From NCBI GenBank assembly GCA_020342235.1, contig CP073215.1:1178001-1242000 (forward strand): DNA of 64,000 nucleotides, written 5' to 3'. How positions within the stretch are numbered: position 1 is the first letter of the stretch; each line of letters begins with the position of its first letter. Below the pieces are notes generated by a model. That model did no database searches. It saw only the letters and a list, made by a program, of their open reading frames with translations, and was not told where the DNA came from. The position numbers and the translations under genes are program-made. This DNA is from Saccharomycopsis phalli (taxonomy: Eukaryota > Ascomycota > Saccharomycetes > Ascoideales > Saccharomycopsidaceae). This document shows positions 35,711 through 46,446 of this stretch, in pieces.

Positions 35711-36170
35711 GTTGCGGAGTGGTACAACTAACATTAAGTAAGAAAATAAAATCATAATGAATATTCTTGTGAGTAGATATATAGCGCAAGTGTAGTAGTG
35801 GCTCTGGTGTTTAATGTTATATAGTGCTATTCAATAGTTTGTCTAACGTCAAGGTGTATTTATTTTGTAGTTGTCAAACATTCAAATGTCAAGACGTATT
35901 TATTTTTGCATCATTCGTACAAGGGTTGAAGGTATGCTTTAGTGAGATAGCCCTATGCTTAGTATCACTGTTCTACAAACCCATCTGATACATTAGAATG
36001 GTCCAGTATGAATGAATATCATCATGTTGTATTCTACTACACCAGTTTATTCTACACACCTCAAATCTCAGGGTGACATAATATTCGCTTGGGCGATTTT
36101 CTACTCAAGCAAATGTCTCATTACCATGACTCGTTTGTCCATTGTACGTAATAATATCTCCATTATGCTC
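35711..36170. other. Convergent intergenic region ATP1/EFM3
   Basis: 460 bp of AT-rich sequence; a GTCAAGRYGTATTTATTTT word occurs twice (about 35849 and 35897). No gene recognised. Confidence 0.5.
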
Positions 36171-37079
36171 CTATGCCACTATACTTATTCTATAAACCCT
36201 CACGTTGGTCTCTCCTCTATCGTAGTACAACCGTCTCTCTTGTATCTCAGGCATTACTGCATACCCCAAACCACAACCATTCAACTTTTGCTCAAACAAC
36301 TTAATGGTCTCTGGTTGACGTATCGTAGCAGCAACTAGCACCACGGTATCTCCATCTCTTGCCAATACCTGCTGTATTGCTGTGATAAATGGCTCCAACG
36401 AATCAGGATCATATGTCACGTCTGCAGCTAGTAGCATTTTACAGTGAGGCACCTCGTCAATTCCCCAGAGGAGCTGCTGAAAAGTGACGCCAGAACCAAC
36501 GCCATTTAAGCGGAAATTGTCCTTGAGTCGCTCCACCACTTCTTTTGTTCCATCAGTCACATACAAATGCCGCAGCGTGAAGTTCTTGGCAATGGTCAAA
36601 CTCACAAGTCCGGTTCCGGCACCCAACTCCACTACATCAATGCTTCGTCCACCAGTTAGTAGCACAAAATTCTCCAATAAATACTCAGACAAGTACAACG
36701 ACGCGTTCCATGTCCGGAACCCAGTGCTACCAAATCCATTCACCAACCGGGGCTGCAGCTTGAGCATGATTCCTTGGTCGCATAAATTGTACTGCAACAC
36801 GTCCAACGATTCAGGTGGCTGTGGCTTCAGCGAGAGAAGCAGAATATACAACTCGTACAATTCGCCAAGGTCAATATCGTCATCTCGTAACCTCTCAAGA
36901 CGTTCAATCAAACGTCGAAGAAATTCCTTGGTATAAAAGGCATTGTTCACGGCAATTTTCTTCAACGCAATACAAAACTCGCCAACGTTGCTGGAAATTC
37001 CCCGCAATGCCTCAGAGTCATCGAATTCAATATCATCTACACTCACCCGCTGATTAAGCTGCACTAGTATCCTCTCCAT
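36171..37079 (-). CDS. EFM3: eEF2 lysine methyltransferase (FAM86/Efm3 type)
   Basis: SAM-dependent seven-beta-strand methyltransferase of the FAM86 group, which methylates a lysine of translation elongation factor 2 in the cytosol. The protein has 302 residues. The N-terminal helical extension (1-110) is followed by the family-specific GSTGFRTWNASLYLSEYLLEN (about 117-137), SAM-binding motif I VVELGAGTGLVSL (about 148-160), the acidic loop VTDGT (about 174), and the post-motif segment LLAADVTYDPDSLEPF. The first ATG at 37079 is used. It is divergent from RSM18 across 96 bp containing an ATCACGTGAT palindrome. Confidence 0.86.
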   Translation of the reverse strand: MERILVQLNQRVSVDDIEFDDSEALRGISSNVGEFCIALKKIAVNNAFYTKEFLRRLIERLERLRDDDIDLGELYELYILLLSLKPQPPESLDVLQYNLCDQGIMLKLQPRLVNGFGSTGFRTWNASLYLSEYLLENFVLLTGGRSIDVVELGAGTGLVSLTIAKNFTLRHLYVTDGTKEVVERLKDNFRLNGVGSGVTFQQLLWGIDEVPHCKMLLAADVTYDPDSLEPFITAIQQVLARDGDTVVLVAATIRQPETIKLFEQKLNGCGLGYAVMPEIQERRLYYDRGETNVRVYRISIVA

Positions 37080-37120
37080 GTCACCAGTCCATAGCCAATG
37101 CTTGAATACTCATTACCCGG

Positions 37121-37130
37121 ATCACGTGAT
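37121..37130. promoter_or_regulatory. CACGTG (Cbf1/E-box type) palindrome, EFM3/RSM18 promoter
   Basis: ATCACGTGAT, 42 bp upstream of the EFM3 ATG and 46 bp upstream of the RSM18 ATG, in the middle of a short divergent promoter. Confidence 0.55.
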
Positions 37131-37175
37131 TCCGGTGGATAGATTTTTCGCTGGCCAACATCAGTAATCCACATC

Positions 37176-37709
37176 ATGAGTGGCTCCCGGTTTTTCTCCT
37201 CATGCTCGAGGGCTCTCAGTAATCGCAAGTTCGAGTCCCCGTTGCGTTTCGACGTAAAATCCCTGACCACCAACATCCAAAACTTGAGAAGCATTGTGCA
37301 AAGCGAGGTCAATTATGCCCTGACCGAAGAAAAAATCGACATACATCCTACCAGTAACGTCAGATTTGAGGACAGACAGATATACGATCCGTTTGACTTC
37401 TCGTTTGCCAAGAGAAACTTGCTCAGAGGAAAGTTCCTTAGAGATGTCGCCGCAAACAGACCTTTTGACCGTGACGGGAACAGCAAACAAGATATTTTCA
37501 AGAAGCACAACATCAATCCATTAGATTTATACACCGTGAGTTCTGTGCTTCGCTACTACGTCAATGAAACCGGAAGAATATATCACAACAACGCCAATAT
37601 TGGAGTGTCTAAAAAGAGCCAAAAGAAGTTGGCAAAGGCCATAAAGAGAGCCAGAGTGAACGGACTAATGAGCAATGTCTCGAATGTATCTAGAATACGC
37701 GAGGGTTAG
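37176..37709 (+). CDS. RSM18: Mitochondrial small-subunit ribosomal protein bS18m
   Basis: Component of the mitochondrial 37S ribosomal subunit. 177 residues with an N-terminal mitochondrial presequence (MSGSRFFSSCSRALSNRKF) and a C-terminal bS18 domain: DPFDFSFAKRN (about 72-82), NINPLDLYTVSSVLRYYVNETGRI, and the basic tail GVSKKSQKKLAKAIKRARVNGLM. The ATG at 37176 is the first in frame. The upstream CACGTG box is shared with several other mitochondrial genes of this window. Confidence 0.9.
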   Translation: MSGSRFFSSCSRALSNRKFESPLRFDVKSLTTNIQNLRSIVQSEVNYALTEEKIDIHPTSNVRFEDRQIYDPFDFSFAKRNLLRGKFLRDVAANRPFDRDGNSKQDIFKKHNINPLDLYTVSSVLRYYVNETGRIYHNNANIGVSKKSQKKLAKAIKRARVNGLMSNVSNVSRIREG

Positions 37710-37824
37710 GATATATACTTTGCCTGTACATATTACATGATATATCAATTGGTTGTAGCAAAAAAAAAGGAAAATACCATCCAATAATAACTTACTGCAA
37801 CAGTCTAATCATTAAAAAAGTAAA

Positions 37825-37896
37825 CTCCGATACCGGGAGTCGAACCCGGGTCTGCTCGGTGAAAGCGAACCGTGCTAGCCGTTACACTATATCGGA
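37825..37896 (-). tRNA. tRNA-Glu(TTC)
   Basis: 72-nt cloverleaf on the minus strand: acceptor TCCGATA/TATCGGA, A box TAGTGTAACGG, anticodon loop GCTTTCACC with anticodon TTC, T arm CCGGG-TTCGACT-CCCGG. Nearly identical to yeast tRNA-Glu; no intron. T-rich sequence follows on the minus strand. Confidence 0.96.
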
Positions 37897-39193
37897 CCTT
37901 CGAAAATTTTTTGTATACTTGATAATATAAGCATTACTTTAAAATGTTATGTGGCTATATACTTTAATACATAAAATGGGCCTTAACGTAAAAATTATTG
38001 ACAAGCGCACTTCATATATTTTAATTGAGTAAAAGGAGGTTACTGAAGTTGTAATGACACGGAATTAAGACCTTGGTATATCAACTATTGGAAATTGGCA
38101 ACGTGAACTAATGAAAAACTCTACAGCATTTAAAGAACCAATCAGTCGCTAAACTGGACAGCAAAATTTTATATTATTTTATTCATATATTACTGTGGTA
38201 GCTAGAACATTGTATTGTAACTACAACTCTGTCATACACTGAGACTTTACTACACCCTAGACAATCATCTTAACAGATATCCGACAAGTGTTGTGTGTTG
38301 AGCTCCTATTGTGCAACGTGGAAAGTCTAGAAGAATATTGGACAGTCTAAGAAGAGAATACTAAGAAAGAAAGAAAATTATCTAGACGGATACCAAGTTG
38401 TGATAATAGAAAACTGAGGACTTGCATTGAAATGTAAAAATAGATACCTGGCTTACTACAAGCTGCTATGAACCGGAATAATTGCAATCTAATGTGCTGT
38501 GATTATGGTATATATTTTACTATTCCCAATTATCCTAGTCAAAACTAACTTTCACTAATAATGCGAAATGACTAAGGTAAACACATGTTCCTTCACGCCT
38601 GAATTACTTACGGAATTCAACTTCGTAGGTATGGTCAGTATGTACCATGCGATATGAATAATAATATTTATTATTGTATTAAGCTATGATGCGATAATGA
38701 AGATTTAACGGACATTGTATCTGTGACATCACTTCATCCTGCATCTCGTAATATTGATTTATCCTTGTTCTTTGCTCAGCCCATATTTCTTTGTACATAT
38801 ATAGTATGTACGTCAAGATTCCTAGCGTACGTTAGGTGACACATTTTGTCATGGCGACTAACTTCCTATCCATGTAAAGTGCACCACACCAGTGATTAAA
38901 ATCCATGTAAAATATACTATACCAGTTGTTAAATAACTAAAGTCAACTAAATTATCCTGCCTACGAACATCATACGATTTCTGGTTAAGATTATAAAGCT
39001 CGGTTACATTGTAGATCAAAAGAACATTCCGTCAGCAGTACCAAGTAAAGTCTACAGAAAAAAAGCAATTGAAACGGTCACATTTATTTTGGCAAATATA
39101 TAATCAAATCTGCAAAAAGTATCGCAAAAAAACCAATTTCCTAATAGTACGTCCCAGTACCTATCATTCTGAAGCAGAAACTACAAGCCAGGT
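37897..39193. other. 1.3 kb AT-rich stretch without a gene
   Basis: Between tRNA-Glu and the FBP26 stop. The sequence is markedly AT-rich with A and T runs and no array, long frame or RNA that I can identify. It marks the start of the AT-rich domain that continues to about 53.5 kb. Confidence 0.5.
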
Positions 39194-40693
39194 TTATATG
39201 GACTGAATTTTAGCGCTGGTGATTATGTTTCTAGTCTTAACAGACGCACTGTTAGCATCCTCACCTAATTGACTAGTGCCCTTTTCCTTGTAAGTGCTAA
39301 CTGCAGGAATGTCGGCCTTGATACGACTAACCAAAGTATCATATGCTCTTGGCTCCAACTTTATAACAGTATGTAGAGGGATTGACATCCATGGACTTTC
39401 CTCTTGAGGTACGTTCATGAAATAAGCGTAGATGCATCTCAATACAGCCTGATGAGTGATGATAAGAATATTTTCTTGGCGTTCCAACTCCATGATAACT
39501 GGCTCTAAGCGTGTAACAACATCCTTGTAAGATTCACCACCTCTGTATCTATACTGATACTTGTTCTCATCCCGAGCCTTAAAGTCTTCCGGATACTCTC
39601 TTTCTATATCCTCATAAGTCAAGCCATCACAAATTCCCGCATCCAATTCGTCCAATGCTTTCCAGGACAATTTTTTGTACGGTAAGTACTGTGCGGTTTG
39701 ATAGGTACGCTTCAAAGTGCTGATCCAGACGGTGAGTTTTTCGTCTGGGCCCACTAGCTTTTCAATCATGCTAGGTAATTTTTCGGCATATTTCATACCC
39801 CGTTCCGATAGGTCTGCATCACCTCCAATCTTGCCCTCCAAATTGTACATCGACTCTCCATGGCGGGATAACCAAATGGTTCTCGGCTTGTAGTGGAGAT
39901 TCATGAGATAATAGACAATTCTACTCTGCAAGTAAGACTCAATCCGATTGATGATCACGCTTTCATGGATATTGATCAACTTGATAAAGGTCTTATCGTA
40001 ATCTCTTTGAGTGTCCATGGACTCGTAGGTCTTCTCATACTTGGCAATTCGGTTCAAAAGGTCCTCCTTGGCCATTTTTGGATCTTGTTTCACGTAATCC
40101 GGCGAATTGGTGTTCACATCAAGAATGTTGTTGGTAATCAATTCGGGCTTATCAAACCAACTTTCCAAGAAAAGCGGCTTGATATCGTTTTCTTTGCACA
40201 CTTTGGTTATATAGTCTCTTTGGGCTTTGCTTTGATTACCACCGTCCAACACCCCCACAATTCCATCCTCTTCCTCGAACCAAGCCAAAAGGGCGTTGAG
40301 AGCTGCCGACGCCCATTTTTGCAGTGACTCAGCCAGGTCATCCTCCGAGTCTAACTCAGGAACATTGCTCTTTCTTCGATAGTCATCGTAACTAAATGAT
40401 TTAGCCTTGATGGATAACCACGACAAATAGCGGACAACTTGATGTTAGAAAAAAAAGCCACTCACAATAGCTATACGTACCCTTTTGTGCAATCAATGAC
40501 TTCCCCCTTGCTGGTAGCCCAATTCTATTAGTTAGTAAAATTGCCCATTTTTCGCCGAAGAACAACACTTACAACACCACACAGATTTTAGAATCTTGAA
40601 TCTAGATTGTCAGTAACGTCAATTAAACACCTCATTCGGCACTGGGGCCTAGTGATTGCTAGCCGAACTTACGTTATTAGTGTATTTGACCAT
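39194..40693 (-). CDS. FBP26: 6-phosphofructo-2-kinase/fructose-2,6-bisphosphatase, four exons
   Basis: Bifunctional-type enzyme setting fructose 2,6-bisphosphate levels. Coding exons on the minus strand: 40673-40693, 40573-40601, 40481-40524 and 39194-40437 (445 residues). The spliced start reads MVKYTNN, then IQDSKICVVL, then the Walker A GLPARGKSLIAQK, then VVRYLSWLSIKAKSFSYDDYRR, matching the family without a gap. Introns are 71, 48 and 43 bp with GTAAGT, GTAAGT and GTACGT donors and TACTAAC/TCTAAC branch-like words. The bisphosphatase half has the catalytic RHGESMYN (near residue 228) and LDELDAGICDGLTYE, so both activities may be retained. Closest to yeast FBP26; the choice of symbol within the PFK26/FBP26 family is inferred from length. 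Confidence 0.88.
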
Positions 40694-41986
40694 CACACCA
40701 ACAAGAAATCTAAATATTCAAACAAGAACAGCTCTTTGGAACTTTTTTAATAATTTCAGCTAGATCAGAAAATCGTAGGCGTAATAATAATAAACTTCAA
40801 TTTACTGAAGTATATAATCGCTCGAGTCATTTCCCCAGAAAATTCAAAAATCCCGTGTCGGTTAGAAGCCCATGTGGAGACATGTCATCTATTTGGTTAG
40901 CTAACGGCATGTTGTGAAAAGGCAGTAAACTAACAAGACAAATCCGACAGCAATACTACGAAGACTAGATCTATTTATCTTTGGATGAAGTAACCATTCA
41001 ATTAGCGCTATTTAATCACGATCTGACGTTGATCATCCCTATATACACACGTGACCCAGATCAGACCAGTGTGCATCTGTATGGAATTTGGTCGAATCAC
41101 AAAAATTGTCGGAATCTGGGATGGGGGGTTTATATACTGAGCATCACTAGAATATATTTGAATATAAAATGATTAAGCAGGCAATCAATCACCAACTATG
41201 CTTTAGTGAAGGCCACAGAGTCAATTTGTTGTTGGTTTTTACTCTTCCCCCCACGCAGACTTTTCCTTTTCTGTTTGAAATTTGCATGTGCACACATGAG
41301 TAGTGAGTTCAAATTGATGACACTAGAAAGAGCCTATACAATATATTAAACTTTTGCAATGACAAAACCATTTAAGAGTCAGGGCGAGTCACTGCATTAT
41401 TAGTGAGAAATAAGGCCCAAAAACTTATTTGTTTTAGTAAAACAGTGCGAGATGATATAGAAAGTAGTCAGATATCTTAATACAAAGTTTGGATGATTTC
41501 CAGAGAAACGAAACAACAATGATCGAATCATAAAAAAAAAAAGCATTGTTACTACCCGACAATAATAGTGTTCACGTTACCTTCTTCAATTTGGTTAGTA
41601 CGGCCAAAAGAACTTTATGCATTATGTGAGAATTAACTTAGAATTGAGGATCTGCTATCCAAAATGGCAACACCAATAAGGATCTATTTGATGATGCAGG
41701 AGTAACCAAATGGTAATTAATTGAGTGTATAGTAATGCTGTACTTGTCAATTCAGGGATCCATACATCGTAATACATTTCCTATATTTGGAATCGATTTA
41801 CATTAATTACAAGAACCTTAAATAAACACAAGGAATATGTAACTTTATTAAGCGTAGAGAATATGTATCACTATTGAGTTTTAATGATAAATGGATGTAG
41901 CCGCAGAAATTGGCCGACATACATTGGACTATTTGGCACGACAGAATGGAGACCAATCGAGATTTTGGTAATCAGATTGCCCCAGC
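40694..41986. other. 1.3 kb AT-rich stretch without a gene
   Basis: Upstream of FBP26 and downstream of the secreted protein gene. A CACGTG occurs at about 41048. No array, RNA or convincing frame (the longest frame is about 63 codons and has no family features). Confidence 0.5.
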
Positions 41987-42970
41987 CTAATTTTCTGGGA
42001 AAATGTAGCTGTTTCCAAAGTAGTCGTTGTAATCCCAAATGGTGTCTGGGTAAGTTCTGTCGGAATCTCTGCACATGACTCCACCGGTTGGGCCAATGTG
42101 TGGACAGTGCACGTCTGGTCGGAAAGGCAACATGACTTGATGCAAGTTTCTACAAAAGATGGAATTCATACCACCTTCGTAGGACGCTCCGATTCTGACC
42201 CCGTTCAAGAAAGTAACACAGTCATCATAACTGTCGTACTGCTGGTTGGTTCCGTTACAGTACGCGGTGTGTACCTTGCAGATACTCTTAATAGCCTGGG
42301 CTTTCATGAGAGCTGCACCTGTTCCTGGAGCACTTCCCAGAGCGGCTTCCAAAGCAGTCATGGTTTTCTCGTTAGTTTCGGCAAAAGCTCTCTCGAAAGT
42401 ACGGTACAGAGCATCGTAATTAGAAATAGCGAGTCCACCTGACAGGTTTCTTTCAACTGTGGCCCAGAAGTCGATCTGCACTGGGATGGTCCAGTTATTG
42501 AGAGGGAACAAAGTGTGGTTGACAATGACAGACTGGGACACGATGTTACCTTGGGCAATGAACTCGGAAATCACGTACTGAGTAGGAACTCCAACCATGA
42601 GAAAGTCCACCTGGAATACATCGGAGAACAATCCAAAGATGTACTCGGTATTCAACTCTCTTCCTTGGTAGTCTCTGGTGACACTAATTCTGCCATGGAC
42701 ATCCTCTGTGAAGTAGGTAGAGTTGATTGAAAGGGCCTCCTTTCTGTTGTTTGGGAACATGAAACTGGTCCAGAAACTGTTCATGAAGTTGTACATCTCA
42801 CCAGGAGTTGGTGCATTACCATTATTGGCAGGAGCAGGAGTGGCTGGCTGGGTTTCCTCACCATGTTGAGGTCTACGCCGTCCACCAAACCGTCCAAAGA
42901 GAGGTTCCGGAGCAGCAAGAACCGATGATGCTAAGAGAATGGAAACAAAAGTGAAGCTGAAGTTAACCAT
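41987..42970 (-). CDS. Secreted protein of unknown function (NTF2/SnoaL-like N part, Cys-rich tail)
   Basis: 327 residues. Signal peptide MVNFSFTFVSILLASSVLAA, then a GRRRPQ-like site that a Kex2-type protease could cut. Residues about 55-190 (MYNFMNSFWTSFMFPNNRKEALSINSTYFTEDVHG onward) have the look of a SnoaL/NTF2-like fold. The C-terminal third has evenly spaced cysteines (KVHTAYC, YDDC, IFCRNLH, VHCPHIGPTGGVMCRD) and ends near a Trp/Tyr-rich segment. Several N-glycosylation sites (NST, NHT, NWT, NLS, NGT). I do not recognise a named gene; similar-looking secreted proteins occur in fungi. The ATG at 42970 is chosen because it opens directly into the signal peptide. Confidence 0.72.
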   Translation of the reverse strand: MVNFSFTFVSILLASSVLAAPEPLFGRFGGRRRPQHGEETQPATPAPANNGNAPTPGEMYNFMNSFWTSFMFPNNRKEALSINSTYFTEDVHGRISVTRDYQGRELNTEYIFGLFSDVFQVDFLMVGVPTQYVISEFIAQGNIVSQSVIVNHTLFPLNNWTIPVQIDFWATVERNLSGGLAISNYDALYRTFERAFAETNEKTMTALEAALGSAPGTGAALMKAQAIKSICKVHTAYCNGTNQQYDSYDDCVTFLNGVRIGASYEGGMNSIFCRNLHQVMLPFRPDVHCPHIGPTGGVMCRDSDRTYPDTIWDYNDYFGNSYIFPEN

Positions 42971-44026
42971 GGTATGATTGGGATACTGAATTGGAAGTAC
43001 ATCTCTCAGACTTTTATACAATGCCACTAGTGCGGAAATTAAAATTAAAATTACAAATCATGCCCAACACCGTACAATCTTGCCTGCAACCATCTCTGAT
43101 GTTTACCATGTAAAAAGCTGAGTCATGCATATATATGCATATAAAAGCTGGAAAATCACATAACCTGTACAAATCCGCATCTTTCATCCCTGATGAAATT
43201 GGCGGAATCTGTGGAAATGCATAGGGATACACCAGTTGGATACTATTGCAAATTCATTGACTCGCCAATACGGCTCACTACATGCTCTAATATCCGCGGC
43301 CATTCTTTTTAGTCATGTCTTGCACAGCTACCTCTACATGTATTACATTTTTAAACAACTCATGTCTTAGACAGGGGCAGGCTACCACTGGTTGTTCCGA
43401 AAAAACCAAGACACCCCGATTCAGATTTAATGTTTGGTTTAGGAATACCATGTTAAACAACAAGACATTAGCTTCATTGTTTGTCACGCAAGAAATCCCG
43501 TGCCTCTTGTTGAGTACCCTCACTTTGTTAATCATCAAAGGCCCAATGCGCCGATAGATTTTCCCCTCTGGTATGTGTGCCCTCCCGAAATGCAGACGTC
43601 TTATGCAATTTGCTAACTTGACGGGAATACTCGTCCCGCCCAAGTGAAAAAAACTTTGGATATGCGATTTTACGTAAAACTCAACTACCCTAAACGAGTT
43701 GAGACATGTCTTAGAAAAAAATGTGTTAATTAATTCGGTTATGAAATATCGGTGTAGCTGCATTTTTAAACCGCACTTTCCACATTCCATACATGTCGTT
43801 GACTCAGTCGAGATCGACAAGGTATCAAAGGCAAATCATTTTCAAAGACATAGGCAAATCATTTTCAAAGACGTGGGCAAATCATTTTCAAAGACACAAG
43901 CAAATCATTTTCTAAGATGCAGGCAAATCATTTTCGAAGATGTTTGTCTCCATCTTCGATGCTACGGCATTTCATCTGAAATTAAACCTGTTGAAAACTG
44001 TAAACAAAAATGAACTAAGTAAAAAC
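42971..44026. other. 1.06 kb stretch between the secreted protein gene and DUR3
   Basis: Holds the promoter of the secreted gene (TATATATGCATATAAAA near 43130-43146) and a 23-bp array near the DUR3 stop. A minus-strand frame of about 160 codons in the middle lacks any family feature and I leave it unannotated. Confidence 0.5.
43831..43945. repeat. 23-bp minisatellite, five copies
   Basis: Copies of GCAAATCATTTTCAAAGACA plus TRG start at 43831, 43854, 43877, 43900 and 43923, downstream of the DUR3 stop. Confidence 0.92.
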
Positions 44027-46036
44027 CTATACATCCTGCGATTTTTTATCAAAGCCTAGAACGTACTTTGTCACTGACCACAATACATTCCGTGATTCCC
44101 ATAATGGAACAACAATGCAAACAAAGAATGTCAAAAAAAGCCAAATGAAACATCCCACTACCACAAAAGTGAAAAACCCCTTTGAGTAAACATACGGTGC
44201 TGCAGCTTGTGGCACCGGAATAATTATCGCGATAATAACAGCCAATGCAATCGTTAGCGATACGTACAATTTGAACTGCTTCTGCAACTTATCCAATGGG
44301 ATAGACTCGATTGACGGAAGATCGTCACTCGACAGCACTTCCAAGTCGTACAGATTCAGCTGGTCCTTCACATCATCCTTTGTAACCTGCTTCTCTTCAG
44401 GGTCAACTTCATTCTCCTCGACCTGAGTACGGCTGGCGGCATTTGCCCCATCGTTTAAGATTGTTCGGTTTCTGGTGAGTTCCCAGTCAAAATTATCTGG
44501 CTTGATCAAGGAGAACCCAATGGAGAAAAATGCGCCCAAGAATAACGCAGCAGCATTACCAGTAAACGAAACCCACTGGTCTGACAAGTTGTCGACGGTA
44601 ATCGAGCCTTTGTGTACCTTGCACATGATCAACCAGGCAGTTATAGCAAGGAACATACCCAAGACAGATCCGCTGACGGCACCAGCCTTGTTCAATTTAT
44701 TCCATGTAAATGTCAACGTCACTGGGAACACACCAGAGGCAGTTGCACAGCCCAAGAAGTTAAACAACCAGCCTAATGTAACTCCACCTGCGTGGAAAGC
44801 GCAGGCCAAAGCCCCAGCAAACAAAGCCCAGATGAAAACGGAAACCTGCGAAGCAACCAAAACTTGTTTTGGGGTTGCATTTTTATTGATATACTTCTTG
44901 TAGATATCGTAGGACATCAACGTAGAGGATGCAATCAACTCACCAGAGAAAGACGAGGTCACCGACAAGAATACCATGAGCAAAATCATCACAGATCCAC
45001 CTTTTCCAAGGAAGAAAGATGCAGCAGCAACAGATGCCAACCCAGAGGAGACTTCGCTCGAAGAAAGCGATGGGAAGCCTGGAAACAAAGATCCAACCTG
45101 GGCAGCCAATCCCAAGATCAATCCCATTCCAAATGGAATGACGAACCATGCACAAGCACCAGTAAAGTAAGCAGAAGATGTTCTAAGAGGTGTCGAAGCA
45201 ATGGCTCTCGACCAATATGCCTGGTCCAAGGCCACCAAACCAAAACCAGTAATCACAGAAATGAAGGAAAAGATTCCGCCACTCTTGGATCTAAAGGTTA
45301 TGTACGACCCATGGTAATTGTCCTCAATAGGCTTCTTAACAGCCAACTCCGTAAGCAATTCCCACATTTTACCAGGGGAGCCAATCTTGTCAGAGCCACC
45401 ACCGTAAATAAAGAAAGCAAAAATGATGATGAAAACCAACAAGATGAACGTGTGCGACGCGTCGGCAATAAACGTAGCCCGAAGTCCACCAAAGTAGACA
45501 TAAACGGCACACACAAAAGGAATCAACATCAACGAGGCATACATGCTCATCCCAGTAATGGCACTGGTGACTGCACCTCCACCAAGTAAAATACAGGCAC
45601 TCACAATGGCGTTACACACGAATCCACACCACAAGAAAGCCAAATGACCAGCAGTACCAAAACGGAAGTACCCCATCTCTGGGAACGTCGTCACCAAGTT
45701 GGCATTCGACTTAACCTTGGCAGCAATGATGGAAAACACGGAAACTTGAATAATACCTCCGACACCATACCAGTAGGATCCACTGATACCAATGTTATAT
45801 GTCTGGGTAGCTGATTGCAACAAAGTCAACGACCAGGTCCAACTGGATACAATTGACACAACCATGAGACCATATGGAATATTTCTACTAGCGGCAGTGA
45901 ATTCATCTGCGTGGGAAGTCTTGTGCTTGGAGAGTTTGTTTTGCAAAATTGTGACAACATTAATCACCAAGGCAAAAAAGATCCCAAGACCTAAAATCAC
46001 ACCGTATCCTACTCCTTGACCGAGAACTGGTTCCAT
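44027..46036 (-). CDS. DUR3: Plasma-membrane urea/polyamine transporter (sodium:solute symporter family)
   Basis: High-affinity urea (and polyamine) uptake permease, proton-coupled in fungi. 669 residues with about 15 membrane segments. Family markers: the N-terminal cytosolic loop HADEFTAASRNIPYGLMVVSIVSSWTWS (about 40-67), LLQSATQTYNIGISGSYWYGVGG, the DASHTFILL segment, and GLVALDQAYWSRAIASTP near 270. A charged cytosolic loop (about 540-600) precedes the last helices. Start at 46036 (MEPVLGQGVGYG). In yeasts this gene is under nitrogen catabolite control; a GATAAG lies far upstream at about 46798, too distant for a firm claim. Confidence 0.94.
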   Translation of the reverse strand: MEPVLGQGVGYGVILGLGIFFALVINVVTILQNKLSKHKTSHADEFTAASRNIPYGLMVVSIVSSWTWSLTLLQSATQTYNIGISGSYWYGVGGIIQVSVFSIIAAKVKSNANLVTTFPEMGYFRFGTAGHLAFLWCGFVCNAIVSACILLGGGAVTSAITGMSMYASLMLIPFVCAVYVYFGGLRATFIADASHTFILLVFIIIFAFFIYGGGSDKIGSPGKMWELLTELAVKKPIEDNYHGSYITFRSKSGGIFSFISVITGFGLVALDQAYWSRAIASTPLRTSSAYFTGACAWFVIPFGMGLILGLAAQVGSLFPGFPSLSSSEVSSGLASVAAASFFLGKGGSVMILLMVFLSVTSSFSGELIASSTLMSYDIYKKYINKNATPKQVLVASQVSVFIWALFAGALACAFHAGGVTLGWLFNFLGCATASGVFPVTLTFTWNKLNKAGAVSGSVLGMFLAITAWLIMCKVHKGSITVDNLSDQWVSFTGNAAALFLGAFFSIGFSLIKPDNFDWELTRNRTILNDGANAASRTQVEENEVDPEEKQVTKDDVKDQLNLYDLEVLSSDDLPSIESIPLDKLQKQFKLYVSLTIALAVIIAIIIPVPQAAAPYVYSKGFFTFVVVGCFIWLFLTFFVCIVVPLWESRNVLWSVTKYVLGFDKKSQDV

Positions 46037-46093
46037 ATTAAAGAAAGAGTAGTGTAATAATGTCTACAACTGGTGGATATAAGTATATTTAGT

Positions 46094-46446
46094 TCTGTAT
46101 TTAGCTATATATTGTCTCCGGAAACACGGTGATTCGACAGATATATTTTCACTCAGGAACATCCTGAGGCAGCATTCTATTGAAGAAAACCCTTTATAAC
46201 CCTAAACGGTTATATGGGCTGAAAAACTTCAATGGGAGCAGTGTTGTTAGTGGTTTAACGTGACTGGCTATTGGTTATGCGAGAAGCCTGGCCATCCTTC
46301 GGCTAAATGCCGGCGCTATCCGGCCGCTGAATCTCGTGACGATGGGCGCACGACTCGTCGGGGTCGTTCATTGCTCGTTTGCGAGACTTCCTTGTATTGC
46401 CCTTCTGAGGCGTAGTGTGCTCTTTCTGGAGACTTTCTTGAGTATT
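46094..46446 (-). mobile_element. Fossil copy E of the dispersed retroelement-like family
   Basis: About 350 bp matching the right-hand part of copy D (shared blocks TCACTCAGGAACATC, AAAACTTCAATG and TTTCTTGAG). It is more GC-rich at its right end and stops exactly where the tRNA-like sequence begins. Broken; similarity to D is patchy, so old. Confidence 0.55.

Noticed and set aside
40981-41172. 63-codon plus-strand frame upstream of FBP26
   Set aside because: Length expected by chance, no signal or domain, AT-rich surroundings without promoter features.
43287-43820. Minus-strand open frame of about 160-177 codons
   Set aside because: No ATG near its upstream end, no domain, no codon bias like its neighbours, and it overlaps the presumed promoter of the secreted gene.
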